In this document: positions 1-6,291 of the stretch, piece after piece
Layout of the letters: the number at the start of each line of letters is the position of its first letter
How positions within the stretch are numbered: the first letter of the stretch is position 1
Origin: Oscillospiraceae bacterium
Lineage (GTDB): Bacteria; Bacillota; Clostridia; Oscillospirales; Ruminococcaceae
NCBI GenBank assembly: GCA_016297675.1
Contig: JAEDGE010000057.1
Location: 1 to 11,936 of the forward strand
Length of the DNA: 11,936 nucleotides
Direction: 5' to 3'
Notes under the pieces: generated by a model
What the model saw: only the letters and a program-made list of their open reading frames with translations
The model's database searches: none
What the model was told of the DNA's origin: nothing
Position numbers and translations under genes: made by a program

Positions 1-25
1 GTTCCCCTTAACAATCCCCTTCCGC

Positions 26-42
26 CAAGCTGAGCCAGCTTG
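26..42. repeat. Small perfect inverted repeat downstream of sigF
   Basis: A 7-bp perfect inverted repeat (CAAGCTG, spacer AGC, CAGCTTG) lies 33 bp past the sigF stop codon. It could fold into a tight hairpin in the spoIIA transcript. No run of U follows it on either strand, so I do not call it an intrinsic terminator. The rest of the first 75 bases holds no recognisable gene. A GGAAGGGG/AAGGGGAAC purine stretch on the minus strand at the very edge could be a ribosome binding site for a gene beyond the window. Confidence 0.35.
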
Positions 43-75
43 ACCGCAGTCGCCTACGGCGTAAAATTGATACCA

Positions 76-750
76 TCATTTAAAAATGGATTTCCGTACA
101 AAAATATATTGCAGCAACTCTGTTCGCAAGTGAGAGAGCAACTTTTTTTCCTTGCGGGACACCTGTACCTGTGAAATCCCCAGCCGCTTTGCGATTTCTG
201 TTTGCGTCATATTTTGAAAATACCGCATTTGCAGCAGCAATTGATCCGGCTTTGGCAGCGTTTGCATCACCTGTCGCAATGCTAAAATATCCCCCAGTTC
301 CGTATCCGGTGCCGGAACTGGAATATCTAATTGATTGTCTTCCGTTGCTGCCGTCAAAGACAGCGGCGGCTGTGCCGCACAAAGTGCCTCTGCAACCGCT
401 TCCGGTGGAAGTCCGGAATCTTGTGACAATTCTACGATGGTTGCCGCCCTGCCATGTGCTTGCTGAAACGTTTCTTGCAGCTGCTGTAACTGCATGGCAT
501 GTTCCTTTAAGGTACGGCTGACTTTCACTGTCCCACCGTCCCGAAACAATCGTTTGATCTCTCCCAAAATCACCGGTACGGCATAAGTGGAAAACTGAAC
601 GCCTCGATTTTGGTCAAAGGCTTTCACCGCTTTCAATAAACCAATACAACCAGCAGAATAGAGTTCCTCATATTCTATCCCACGACCTCGAAAACGATTG
701 GCACAGAGATGTACCAATCCAAGATTTGCCTCTGCCGTCGGTGCACTCAT
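76..750 (-). CDS. sigF: RNA polymerase sporulation sigma factor SigF
   Basis: This is the forespore sigma factor, held inactive by SpoIIAB until asymmetric division. The 224-residue product shows sigma region 2 (YSAGCIGLLKAV near 31-42, then FSTYAVPVILGEIKR near 53-67 and DGGTVKVSR near 71-79) and a region 4.2 helix-turn-helix (MTQTEIAKRLGISQVQVSR, 181-199), all typical of SigF. I start it at the ATG at 748-750, which overlaps the spoIIAB stop as ATGA and has GAGGG 7 bases upstream. The open frame continues further upstream, but that part overlaps spoIIAB and does not look like a sigma factor. The product is about 30 residues shorter at the N-terminus than Bacillus subtilis SigF (255 aa), beginning near region 2.1. 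It is the last gene of the operon; translational coupling to spoIIAB is likely. Confidence 0.95.
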   Translation of the reverse strand: MSAPTAEANLGLVHLCANRFRGRGIEYEELYSAGCIGLLKAVKAFDQNRGVQFSTYAVPVILGEIKRLFRDGGTVKVSRTLKEHAMQLQQLQETFQQAHGRAATIVELSQDSGLPPEAVAEALCAAQPPLSLTAATEDNQLDIPVPAPDTELGDILALRQVMQTLPKPDQLLLQMRYFQNMTQTEIAKRLGISQVQVSRKEKKLLSHLRTELLQYIFVRKSIFK

Positions 751-1181
751 ACGGATTCCCTCAGCTTTTTTCGCATAATCACGGTGGTTCCCTGTTCTGG
801 TTTGCTGCGTACTTGAAGCTTGTCCATAAAACTTTGCATGACAGCAAACCCCAGTCCGGCACGTTCCTCCTCCTTCGCCGTTGTATAAAGCGGTTCCATT
901 GCCTTTTCTACATCTGGAATCCCACATCCTTTGTCTTTGATGCGAATATACACCTCCCGATCTTCCAGAATTTTAATATGTAGTTCCACATCCCCTTTTT
1001 GATACCGATAACCGTGCACAATACTATTGGTAACCGCTTCAGATACCGCCGTTCGGATATCTGCCAGCTCTTCCACGGTTGGGTCAAGCTGCACCAGAAA
1101 GGCTGCCACTAAGGAACGGGCTGTCCGCTCATTAACAGAAATTCCCGGAAACACAATTTTCATTTGATTGGTGGTGTGCAT
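747..1181 (-). CDS. spoIIAB: Anti-sigma F factor / serine kinase SpoIIAB
   Basis: A GHKL-type ATPase/kinase that sequesters SigF and, using ATP, phosphorylates SpoIIAA. The 144-residue length matches the family (about 146). Visible motifs are the N box SEAVTNSIVHGY (47-58), the G1 box KDKGCGIPD (82-90) and the G2 ATP-lid ERAGLGF (106-112), close to the B. subtilis forms. The start at 1179-1181 has AGGAGG about 9 bases upstream, inside the 17-bp gap after spoIIAA; an internal Met at residue 7 is a less likely start. Its TGA overlaps the sigF ATG. The gene order is the conserved spoIIA order, so the partner-switching module is complete. Confidence 0.96.
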   Translation of the reverse strand: MHTTNQMKIVFPGISVNERTARSLVAAFLVQLDPTVEELADIRTAVSEAVTNSIVHGYRYQKGDVELHIKILEDREVYIRIKDKGCGIPDVEKAMEPLYTTAKEEERAGLGFAVMQSFMDKLQVRSKPEQGTTVIMRKKLRESV

Positions 1182-1198
1182 GACAACGTCCCTCCTGC

Positions 1199-1516
1199 TC
1201 AGATATTTGTAATCTCAATGCTTGCAATGCGTTCCATACCGGAAAGCCGCATCACTCTGCGAATGTGCGGCGGCGGATTTTGAATGATGACATTGCCGGA
1301 ACGTGCCTGCATCTGCTGGCAGCGTCCCATAATCAGCCCAATGCCGGAACTGTCCATAAATGTCACTTTTTCAAAGTCCAGCCGCAGCTGATGTGGCTCA
1401 TAGTCCAAAATTGCCTGATCAATCTCCTCCCGCAAATCACGGGCACAGTGATGGTCAATTTCACCGTCGAGAATGGCAGTCAGGCAGGGTGCTTCCAGTT
1501 GTATTGTAACAGGCAT
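1199..1516 (-). CDS. spoIIAA: Anti-sigma F factor antagonist SpoIIAA (STAS domain)
   Basis: A single-domain STAS protein that, when dephosphorylated, binds SpoIIAB and releases SigF. The product is 105 residues (B. subtilis has 117). GEIDHHCARDLR near 18-29 matches the family's GELDHH motif, and FMDSSGIGLIMGR (53-65) carries the site phosphorylated by SpoIIAB; by alignment this is the first Ser of DSSG, Ser56. The ATG at 1514-1516 is preceded by AAAGGAG at 7 bases. It is the first gene of the operon. The SpoIIE phosphatase and Spo0A are not encoded in this window. Confidence 0.95.
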   Translation of the reverse strand: MPVTIQLEAPCLTAILDGEIDHHCARDLREEIDQAILDYEPHQLRLDFEKVTFMDSSGIGLIMGRCQQMQARSGNVIIQNPPPHIRRVMRLSGMERIASIEITNI

Positions 1517-1554
1517 GGTGATGCTCCTTTCTTCTTCCTGTAGAGAATATTTTT

Positions 1555-1610
1555 ATTGTATCATGAATCACAAAAAAAATCTGTCGAAGCAGATAAGCAG
1601 AGATGTCGAA
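1555..1610 (-). promoter_or_regulatory. Candidate Spo0A-controlled promoter of the spoIIA operon
   Basis: On the minus strand a -10-like TACAAT (1560-1555) lies about 40 bases upstream of the spoIIAA start. Two identical heptamers TTCGACA (1588-1582 and 1610-1604), the reverse complement of the 0A box core TGTCGAA, are spaced exactly 22 bp apart, two helical turns. The proximal one contains a -35-like TCGACA, 21 bp from the -10. That long spacing resembles Spo0A-activated sigma-A promoters such as B. subtilis spoIIG. I see no good sigma-H promoter (AGGA/GAAT) here, although spoIIA is sigma-H dependent in Bacillus. The boxes are seen; their function is inferred. Confidence 0.6.
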
Positions 1611-1651
1611 AGATTACAAAAAACGGGAAATCGACCATCTTCCAGCCAATC

Positions 1652-1701
1652 TCATAAAAACAAAAAACAGCCGCCACGAATGCTGCCCGTGACGGCTGTT
1701 T
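1652..1701 (-). terminator. Intrinsic terminator of the GS-like/ANTAR operon
   Basis: Read on the minus strand, AAACAGCCG and CGGCTGTTT form a 9-bp stem extended by CACG/CGTG after one mismatch, with a 9-base loop, followed by TTTTTTGTTTTT. It lies 56 bp past the ANTAR gene stop and upstream of the spoIIA promoter, so it separates the two minus-strand operons. Confidence 0.9.
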
Positions 1702-1756
1702 CTTGTTATCGATATGTCTTTTATTTCTGCCCTGCAAGGTTGTCTGTATCCGCTGT

Positions 1757-2377
1757 CTACACGCTGGCATAGCGGGATAAAATCTCCATGGCAACCTCTT
1801 TTCGATTGCGTCTGGTATCCATTGCCAGCTTTTCAATATAACGATGTGCCTGTTCCTCTGTATACTGTTCCCGCTCAATCAAAAGGCATTTTGCACGAGA
1901 TACACAACGCAGCTCTTCCAATTTTTTTTGCAGTTTATCATTTTCCAGTTTCATATGCATCATTCGCCCATTCATTGCCTTCGCCATCCGAACTGCCTGA
2001 TACAGTGCCGAACGGTTCAGTGGCTTCGATACCACCAAAACCCCATAGGAAACCGTCTTGTTGCTCATCTCTTCTGCCATATCTGCCTTGCATAACATCA
2101 CAACACCAGAACAGGTATTTTGTGTCAACTGCAAGGAAAGCTGATAGCCAAACTCATCTTTTAACGGCGTATTCAGCACAATCAAACCAAATGTATCATG
2201 TTGAAGCATTCGTCTTGCCTCATCTCCACTGGATACGACAGAAACCGAAGCATAGCCGCAACCCTTCAGAAAATTGACAATGGCATCGATCCCCTTATCC
2301 GATCCGGAAATCAATAGCGTTCGTTCTGTGTACACATTTACATACCCCCTTTTCGGCTGTTTGCTTCCGTATTCCAT
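1757..2377 (-). CDS. ANTAR-domain response-regulator-like RNA-binding protein with degenerate receiver
   Basis: The C-terminal 60 residues (about 144-203), with a coiled-coil entry followed by AKCLLIERE, EEQAHRYIEKLAMDTR and KEVAMEIL, fit the ANTAR domain, which binds paired RNA hairpins and prevents transcription termination. The N-terminal 20-130 region has a receiver-like fold, including the conserved Lys of VVSKPL (K118), but the phosphoacceptor position in LIVLNTPL is Asn69, and the acidic pair expected after strand 1 is missing (LLISGSDKG). Phosphorylation control therefore looks lost. The ATG (2375-2377) overlaps the stop of the GS-like gene by one base. An alternative GTG at 2333-2335 has AAGGGGG 9 bases upstream and begins right at the receiver domain, so the true start is uncertain. 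Context resembles glnA-nitR of Clostridium saccharobutylicum, where NitR is a putative ANTAR antiterminator of nitrogen genes. Confidence 0.88.
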   Translation of the reverse strand: MEYGSKQPKRGYVNVYTERTLLISGSDKGIDAIVNFLKGCGYASVSVVSSGDEARRMLQHDTFGLIVLNTPLKDEFGYQLSLQLTQNTCSGVVMLCKADMAEEMSNKTVSYGVLVVSKPLNRSALYQAVRMAKAMNGRMMHMKLENDKLQKKLEELRCVSRAKCLLIEREQYTEEQAHRYIEKLAMDTRRNRKEVAMEILSRYASV

Positions 2378-3660
2378 TAAAAGAAGTGGTGATAGGAGTA
2401 TGCCTGCACATCCTCTGCTTCTGAAAATGCTTGAATTTGTTGTTCTGTTTTCTGGAAGAAATCATGCAGCACTGCATCTGGCAAATACGTTTTCACAAAT
2501 TCGCTCTCCTTTGCCAACTGCAACGCTTCCTCTAAAGAAGCCGGCAGCTTCCGGAACACCGTAGCCGCATTTGCCGCATTCCATTCTTCCTTCAGCTGTT
2601 CCTGATGCCGAATCCCCTCCATACCGGCACGCAGCAGCATTTGAAACGTAATATAAGGGTTGCAATATGCGTCCGCAGAACGCAATTCAATAATGGCTTC
2701 CCCGCCCGGAATATACATCAGACGAATCAGCGGCACACGATTTTCCGAAGACCAGTTTACCCGTCCAGGTGCCGTATGCAGCTGCAATCGCTCGTAGGAA
2801 TTGACAATCGGATTAGAGAATAATGTAAAATCACAAATCCGGTTTAAAATACCGGCGATATACGACCGTCCCTCTGGCATCATATCTTCTGGACAAGAAC
2901 CAAAAATATTCTTACCACCTTTCCGAACAATGATATTGATTTTCAGGGCACTACCATTCTGATTTGGCAGCGGCTTCGGCATAAAAGAAGCATACAAACC
3001 ATTCTGTGCCGCAATCGTTTTTACAACCGTCTTATAGTGCATCATATTGTCCGCTGCGGTCAGCGGATTGCTGCATGCAAAATCAATCTCATTTTGTCCG
3101 GGGCCATGTTTGTGACAGGAAGAAGTCGGATTTAAGCCCATTTCTTCCAGAGAAAGACAAATCTCCCGTCTGGTATTCTCACATTTATCCAGCGGAGCAA
3201 TGTCTAAATAACCGCCCTGATCATATGGCTCTCTGGTGGGATTGCCTTCCACATCGGTTTTGAAAAGATAAAACTCACAGCGTGTGGCAATCTGACACTG
3301 ATAACCATCCTGTTCAATCTCCTGCATCGTATTACGAAGATTCTGCCGCAGGTCTCCGGCATAGGGCTTACCGTCCATTGTCATGAGATTGCAGAAAAAT
3401 CGTACCACTCTGCCCGACTGTGGTCGCCACGGCAATACGGAAAGTGTTCCACAATCTGGTTTGAGCAGCAGATTTTGATGCTGTTCCTCCAGCAAGCCGG
3501 TGGCATTAAACGGAATCCCATTGGAAACCGCTCTCGGCAATTCTCTCGGCAAAATGGCAATATTTTTCATTGTTCCAAGGGTGTCACAAAATGTCAGTCG
3601 AATAAATTTTACATCGTTGTCCTCTATAAATTCCGTCACATCGGATTCTGAAAAAAACAT
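2377..3660 (-). CDS. Glutamine synthetase-like protein, probable pseudoenzyme
   Basis: A full-length type I glutamine synthetase homologue (427 residues; active relatives about 444): beta-grasp at about 15-95, then the catalytic domain. Recognisable blocks are CEFYLF (128-133), GPGQNEIDF (186-194), FMPKPLPNQNGSA (226-238), NSYERL (287-292), NRVPLIRL (307-314) and IELRSADAYCNPY (324-336). Compared with Salmonella numbering, Asp50, Glu129, Glu212, His269 and Glu327 appear replaced by Asn52, Arg127, Lys184, Lys240 and Thr296, while Glu131, Glu220, Glu357 and the substrate arginines 321, 339, 344 and 359 are kept. Three of six metal ligands, the ammonium-site Asp and the flap Glu are thus lost, so ATP-dependent glutamine synthesis is doubtful. 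AAGGAGGAGG sits 6 bases before the ATG. It is coupled to the downstream ANTAR gene. A sensor or regulatory role is inferred; automatic annotation would call it glnA. Confidence 0.88.
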   Translation of the reverse strand: MFFSESDVTEFIEDNDVKFIRLTFCDTLGTMKNIAILPRELPRAVSNGIPFNATGLLEEQHQNLLLKPDCGTLSVLPWRPQSGRVVRFFCNLMTMDGKPYAGDLRQNLRNTMQEIEQDGYQCQIATRCEFYLFKTDVEGNPTREPYDQGGYLDIAPLDKCENTRREICLSLEEMGLNPTSSCHKHGPGQNEIDFACSNPLTAADNMMHYKTVVKTIAAQNGLYASFMPKPLPNQNGSALKINIIVRKGGKNIFGSCPEDMMPEGRSYIAGILNRICDFTLFSNPIVNSYERLQLHTAPGRVNWSSENRVPLIRLMYIPGGEAIIELRSADAYCNPYITFQMLLRAGMEGIRHQEQLKEEWNAANAATVFRKLPASLEEALQLAKESEFVKTYLPDAVLHDFFQKTEQQIQAFSEAEDVQAYSYHHFF

Positions 3661-3787
3661 AAAAAACCTCCTCCTTATTTTTCAGCCTGTTCGTAAGTAC
3701 AACGGCAAATTTTCGACTGCTTTTGCAGATTGCCATCGTGCTGGGTGATGAAGATGCACTGCGGTTACAGTACACATATAATTTGCT
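3661..3787 (-). promoter_or_regulatory. 5' leader of the GS-like gene, with a hexaloop hairpin
   Basis: About 120 bases of untranslated leader separate the predicted transcription start (near 3781) from the GS-like ATG. Just inside it, 3775-3754 on the minus strand can fold an 8-bp stem (two G-U pairs) with a six-base loop UAACCG. A second small hairpin CTGC-AAAA-GCAG and a bulged stem GCC...GGC follow before the ribosome binding site. ANTAR targets are paired hexaloop hairpins, but their loops need A at position 1 and G at position 4, which is not met, and there is no U-tract terminator. Its role is undecided. Confidence 0.3.
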
Positions 3788-3816
3788 ATTATAGCGTAAT
3801 TTTCGACGTTTGTAAA
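3788..3816 (-). promoter_or_regulatory. Sigma-A promoter of the GS-like/ANTAR operon
   Basis: On the minus strand TTTACA (3816-3811), a 17-bp spacer and TATAAT (3793-3788) make a near-consensus housekeeping promoter. It lies in the 225-bp gap after the LysR gene, so the GS-like gene need not depend on read-through from LysR. I saw no clear terminator between the LysR stop and this promoter. Confidence 0.85.
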
Positions 3817-3885
3817 CAGGAAAAAATCATCCATTTTGTAAATTCTCTTTTCCTTTGACGCATTTCTTTCTGAATGAAAACCATA

Positions 3886-4788
3886 TTATGAAATTGAACG
3901 GCTTTCTGTCGTTTCCATGCCAAGCAATTCCTCTGCAATCTGCTGATACTGTTCTGTGAACACACTGTTTTGATTCCAAACCATATTAAATTCATGTTCC
4001 ATCCGAAAATCCGGAATCTGAATGACTTTCAGTTCTCCGCTTTTCAGTAATTTCTCCCCTACCGTCCGATACAGAAAACTGACACCAATTCCAGAAAGCA
4101 AAAGCTGCAAAATGGTGTGCGGATTGTTCACCTCACAACGATTTGGAAAATGTTCTATTTCATACCCGTGTGCCCGCAGCATTCGTTCCAGTACCTCTCG
4201 TGTGCCGGAACCAGATTCTCTCAAAATCATTCTATGCTCAAATAAATCCTCAATGCAAATTACATTTGGAATTGGATAGCTTTTTGCACAAAAGCAGACA
4301 ATTTCCTCTCGCTGAATACAGCGGCTTCCGTACTCTGCTTTATGGAAGTACCCCTCACAAAATGCAAAATCTACTACTCCATTGTCCAGCAGATGCAACA
4401 GGTCTTCTGTATCCTGTATCGTCAAAGAAACATTCAAATTGGGATGCAGCTGCAAATACCGACTCAGTCTGTCGGGAAGATAAAATCCGCCAATTGACAT
4501 GGTTGCCCCAAAATGAAGGGTTCTCTTGACAGGCATCTGCTTTACCATTTCCTCTATCCGTAAGGTGTCATGGTGAATTGTTTCAAAAAAACGGCAGAGT
4601 AATGCTCCCTGTTCCGTGAGTGACAGCTTTCTCCCATGATAGGAAAATAATTTTGTTCCATAATACTGTTCAAGAGATTTGATGTGTTGTGAAACTGCCG
4701 GCTGCGTAATGAACAATTCGTTTGCCGCTTTGGTAAAGCTCATATTTCTGCACACCGCCAAAAAAGTTTGTATTTTTACATCCAGCAT
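3886..4788 (-). CDS. LysR-family transcriptional regulator
   Basis: A 300-residue LysR-type regulator. The N-terminal winged helix-turn-helix (MLDVKIQTFLAV, then FTKAANELFITQPAVSQHIKSLE at 18-40 and the wing KLSLTEQG) is textbook for the family; the rest (about 88-295) is the periplasmic-binding-protein-like co-inducer domain, with GSGTREVLER near its hinge. I start at the ATG 4786-4788 because AAGGAG lies 6 bases upstream; the frame can be extended to a TTG at 4804-4806, but that would overlap the ribosome binding site. It is divergent from the YeiH-family gene and shares its promoter region, like the E. coli yeiE-yeiH pair, so it most likely controls that gene and itself. The effector is unknown; relatives of this pair respond to sulfur compounds. 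Confidence 0.94.
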   Translation of the reverse strand: MLDVKIQTFLAVCRNMSFTKAANELFITQPAVSQHIKSLEQYYGTKLFSYHGRKLSLTEQGALLCRFFETIHHDTLRIEEMVKQMPVKRTLHFGATMSIGGFYLPDRLSRYLQLHPNLNVSLTIQDTEDLLHLLDNGVVDFAFCEGYFHKAEYGSRCIQREEIVCFCAKSYPIPNVICIEDLFEHRMILRESGSGTREVLERMLRAHGYEIEHFPNRCEVNNPHTILQLLLSGIGVSFLYRTVGEKLLKSGELKVIQIPDFRMEHEFNMVWNQNSVFTEQYQQIAEELLGMETTESRSIS

Positions 4789-4794
4789 GTTCTT

Positions 4795-4800
4795 CTCCTT
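4795..4800 (-). promoter_or_regulatory. Ribosome binding site that fixes the LysR start
   Basis: AAGGAG on the minus strand, 6 bases before the ATG at 4788, argues against the in-frame upstream TTG at 4804-4806. Confidence 0.8.
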
Positions 4801-4818
4801 TATCAATAAGCTACACTT

Positions 4819-4847
4819 ATTATACCATAATCAAAAACAATTTGCAA
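4819..4847 (-). promoter_or_regulatory. Promoter of the LysR gene
   Basis: Minus strand: -35 TTGCAA (4847-4842), 17-bp spacer, -10 TATAAT (4824-4819), about 30 bases upstream of the LysR ATG. The -35 hexamer is palindromic and is the same six base pairs used by the divergent promoter for the YeiH-family gene. Confidence 0.8.
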
Positions 4848-4870
4848 TAATGGCTGCTTACGGGTATAAT
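4842..4870 (+). promoter_or_regulatory. Promoter of the YeiH-family gene
   Basis: Plus strand: -35 TTGCAA (4842-4847), 17-bp spacer, -10 TATAAT (4865-4870). The two divergent promoters are exactly symmetric about the centre of TTGCAA, so two polymerases could not occupy both at once. The surrounding AT-rich sequence, with CCATAAT on one side and ATAATGG on the other, could include LysR binding sites. Confidence 0.8.
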
Positions 4871-4877
4871 AAAAGTA

Positions 4878-4884
4878 AAAGGAG
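4878..4884 (+). promoter_or_regulatory. Ribosome binding site that fixes the YeiH-family start
   Basis: AAAGGAG ends 8 bases before the ATG at 4893. An in-frame GTG at 4884 overlaps this site and is therefore unlikely to be the start. Confidence 0.8.
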
Positions 4885-4892
4885 TGGATTGT

Positions 4893-5978
4893 ATGAAACA
4901 ACAACCAAAAAAATTACTTGGCATCCTGCTCTGTGCAGGCATTGCAGCAGTTGCAACGGCGATTTGCAACATCAAAATTGGTACATTTTCTTTTGAACTC
5001 ATTGGTGCACCGGTGATTGCCATTCTTGCTGGGATGCTCATTGCACTGGGATTTCCAAAAGCGGTTCACAAAGAACCATTTCAATCCGGCATTCAATTTA
5101 CTGCAAAAAAAATTTTACAATGGGCAGTTATCATTCTGGGCTTTTCTTTGAATCTTGGAACCATTGCTGCTGTAGGCGGAAAGAGCTTGCCTGTCATCAT
5201 CTGCACCATTTCCATCTCTCTCATTGTAGCATTTGTGCTAATGAAAGTGCTGCATATCCAACCAAAAACAGCATGTCTGATTGGCGTGGGTTCTTCGATC
5301 TGCGGGGGTTCTGCCATTGCTGCAACTGCTCCAGTCATTGATGCCGATGAAGAAGATGTGGCACAGTCGATCTCTGTGATTTTTCTGTTCAACATTCTGG
5401 CAGCCTTGATTTTCCCAACGCTCGGATACGCACTGGGATTTGGAACAGAGGGCTTTGCTGTATTTGCCGGCACGGCAGTCAATGACACTTCTTCTGTAAC
5501 CGCAACGGCTGCAACCGCAGAAAATCTTTACCATACAAGCGGTATTTTATCTGCGGCTGTCACAGTAAAATTGACACGTACCCTTGCGATTATTCCGATT
5601 ACACTGGGATTAGCACTCTACCGTACCAGAAAAGCCAAAGCCAGCGGCGGCGATGCAACAGATTTTTCCTTCAAGAAAATCTTTCCGTGGTTTATCTTAT
5701 TCTTCATTGCAGCTTCCATTATCACAACCGTGGTTGGACTGCTGCCGGAAAATCATTTTTCCACATTTTATAATGCGCAATTCGTTGCATGGATGAAGTG
5801 GCTTGCAAAATTCTTTATTGCAATGGCAATGGCAGCCATCGGACTGCATACAAATATTGTGACACTCATCAAAAAAGGCGGCAAGCCCATTTTACTCGGT
5901 TGCTGCTGCTGGGTTTCCATTACGATTGTCTCTATTCTTGTGCAATATCTCACTGGTATTTATACCACCAATTTATAA
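4893..5978 (+). CDS. YeiH-family (UPF0324) putative sulfate exporter / membrane protein
   Basis: A 361-residue polytopic membrane protein of the YeiH/UPF0324 family (PF03601), often annotated as a putative sulfate exporter; the true substrate is not settled. About ten hydrophobic helices are visible, for example 9-26, 37-54, 76-94, 99-119, 158-180, 186-200, 229-243, 264-283, 303-318 and 333-352. Family signatures are GVGSSICGGSAIAATAPVID (131-150), followed by the acidic DADEEDVAQS, and FAGTAVNDTSSVTA (191-204). The start at 4893 is set by the ribosome binding site at 4878-4884. The divergent LysR gene is the likely regulator. A strong terminator follows at 6026-6059, so it is transcribed alone. 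Confidence 0.93.
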   Translation: MKQQPKKLLGILLCAGIAAVATAICNIKIGTFSFELIGAPVIAILAGMLIALGFPKAVHKEPFQSGIQFTAKKILQWAVIILGFSLNLGTIAAVGGKSLPVIICTISISLIVAFVLMKVLHIQPKTACLIGVGSSICGGSAIAATAPVIDADEEDVAQSISVIFLFNILAALIFPTLGYALGFGTEGFAVFAGTAVNDTSSVTATAATAENLYHTSGILSAAVTVKLTRTLAIIPITLGLALYRTRKAKASGGDATDFSFKKIFPWFILFFIAASIITTVVGLLPENHFSTFYNAQFVAWMKWLAKFFIAMAMAAIGLHTNIVTLIKKGGKPILLGCCCWVSITIVSILVQYLTGIYTTNL

Positions 5979-6025
5979 TTGTCTATTAAATGATGGAAAA
6001 TACTTGCCTCCGTATCCGTTTTCTC

Positions 6026-6059
6026 GTGCCTGTTTTTGTTTGAACAGGCACAATTTTTT
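6026..6059 (+). terminator. Intrinsic terminator of the YeiH-family gene
   Basis: A perfect 9-bp stem GTGCCTGTT/AACAGGCAC with an 8-base loop is followed by AATTTTTT. It lies 47 bp past the stop codon. Confidence 0.93.
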
Positions 6060-6078
6060 CTATCATCTCCTGCAATTC

Positions 6079-6129
6079 TATACTGTCCTCTATTGCAAAA
6101 TTGTAGATTTTTCAATAGAGCTTAGTATA
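6079..6129 (+). repeat. Short MITE-like inverted-repeat element, copy A (51 bp)
   Basis: The element opens with TATACTGTCCTCTATTGCAA and closes with CAATAGAGCTTAGTATA. Its two arms are inverted repeats matching at 19 of 23 positions around a 5-base centre. The ends match those of the 160-bp element at 7289-7448 in the same orientation, so this looks like an internally deleted copy of the same family. Both ends are TA, consistent with insertion at a TA dinucleotide. It has no coding capacity. The rest of the 5979-6243 gap holds the terminator to its left and the aldolase promoter to its right. Confidence 0.75.
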
Positions 6130-6190
6130 GCACTCTGTCTAAATCACAAACAGAAAAATTATATCTTTCGACTAAAAATCGCATAGAATC

Positions 6191-6219
6191 TTGTATTTTT
6201 TCTAAAAATCTGCTATAAT
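6191..6219 (+). promoter_or_regulatory. Promoter of the aldolase gene
   Basis: TTGTAT (6191-6196), 17-bp spacer, TATAAT (6214-6219) with an extended -10 TGC immediately before it. The predicted start of transcription is near 6226. Confidence 0.8.
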
Positions 6220-6225
6220 GAAAAG

Positions 6226-6276
6226 CGTCACACTGCTTTTATTTTGAATCACTTTATGCAGAAATTCTATGTGACG
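6226..6276 (+). promoter_or_regulatory. Candidate 5'-end stem in the aldolase leader
   Basis: CGTCACA (6226-6232), at the predicted 5' end of the mRNA, is perfectly complementary to TGTGACG (6270-6276), which abuts the ribosome binding site AAGGA (6279-6283). Inside it CTGC (6233-6236) can pair with GCAG (6258-6261). Such a stem could affect ribosome access or mRNA stability. It matches no riboswitch I recognise. Confidence 0.35.
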
Positions 6277-6291
6277 GGAAGGAAAAACATC

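Noticed and set aside
26..42. Terminator of the spoIIA operon
   Set aside because: A stem of 7 bp with a 3-base loop exists, but no U-tract follows on either strand.
1714..2277. 187-codon plus-strand frame opposite the ANTAR gene
   Set aside because: Begins inside the terminator hairpin region of the opposite operon and is low-complexity Pro/Ser/His-rich sequence; an antisense shadow.
3712..3808. TTCGACT and TTCGACG near the GS-like promoter (and TTCGACT near 6169) as further Spo0A boxes
   Set aside because: Each matches only six of seven positions, and they lack the paired helical spacing seen upstream of spoIIA.
6244..6291. N-terminal extension of the aldolase from a TTG at 6244
   Set aside because: The extension lies within the paired leader, lacks a ribosome binding site and is not family-like; the ATG at 6292 has AAGGA upstream.
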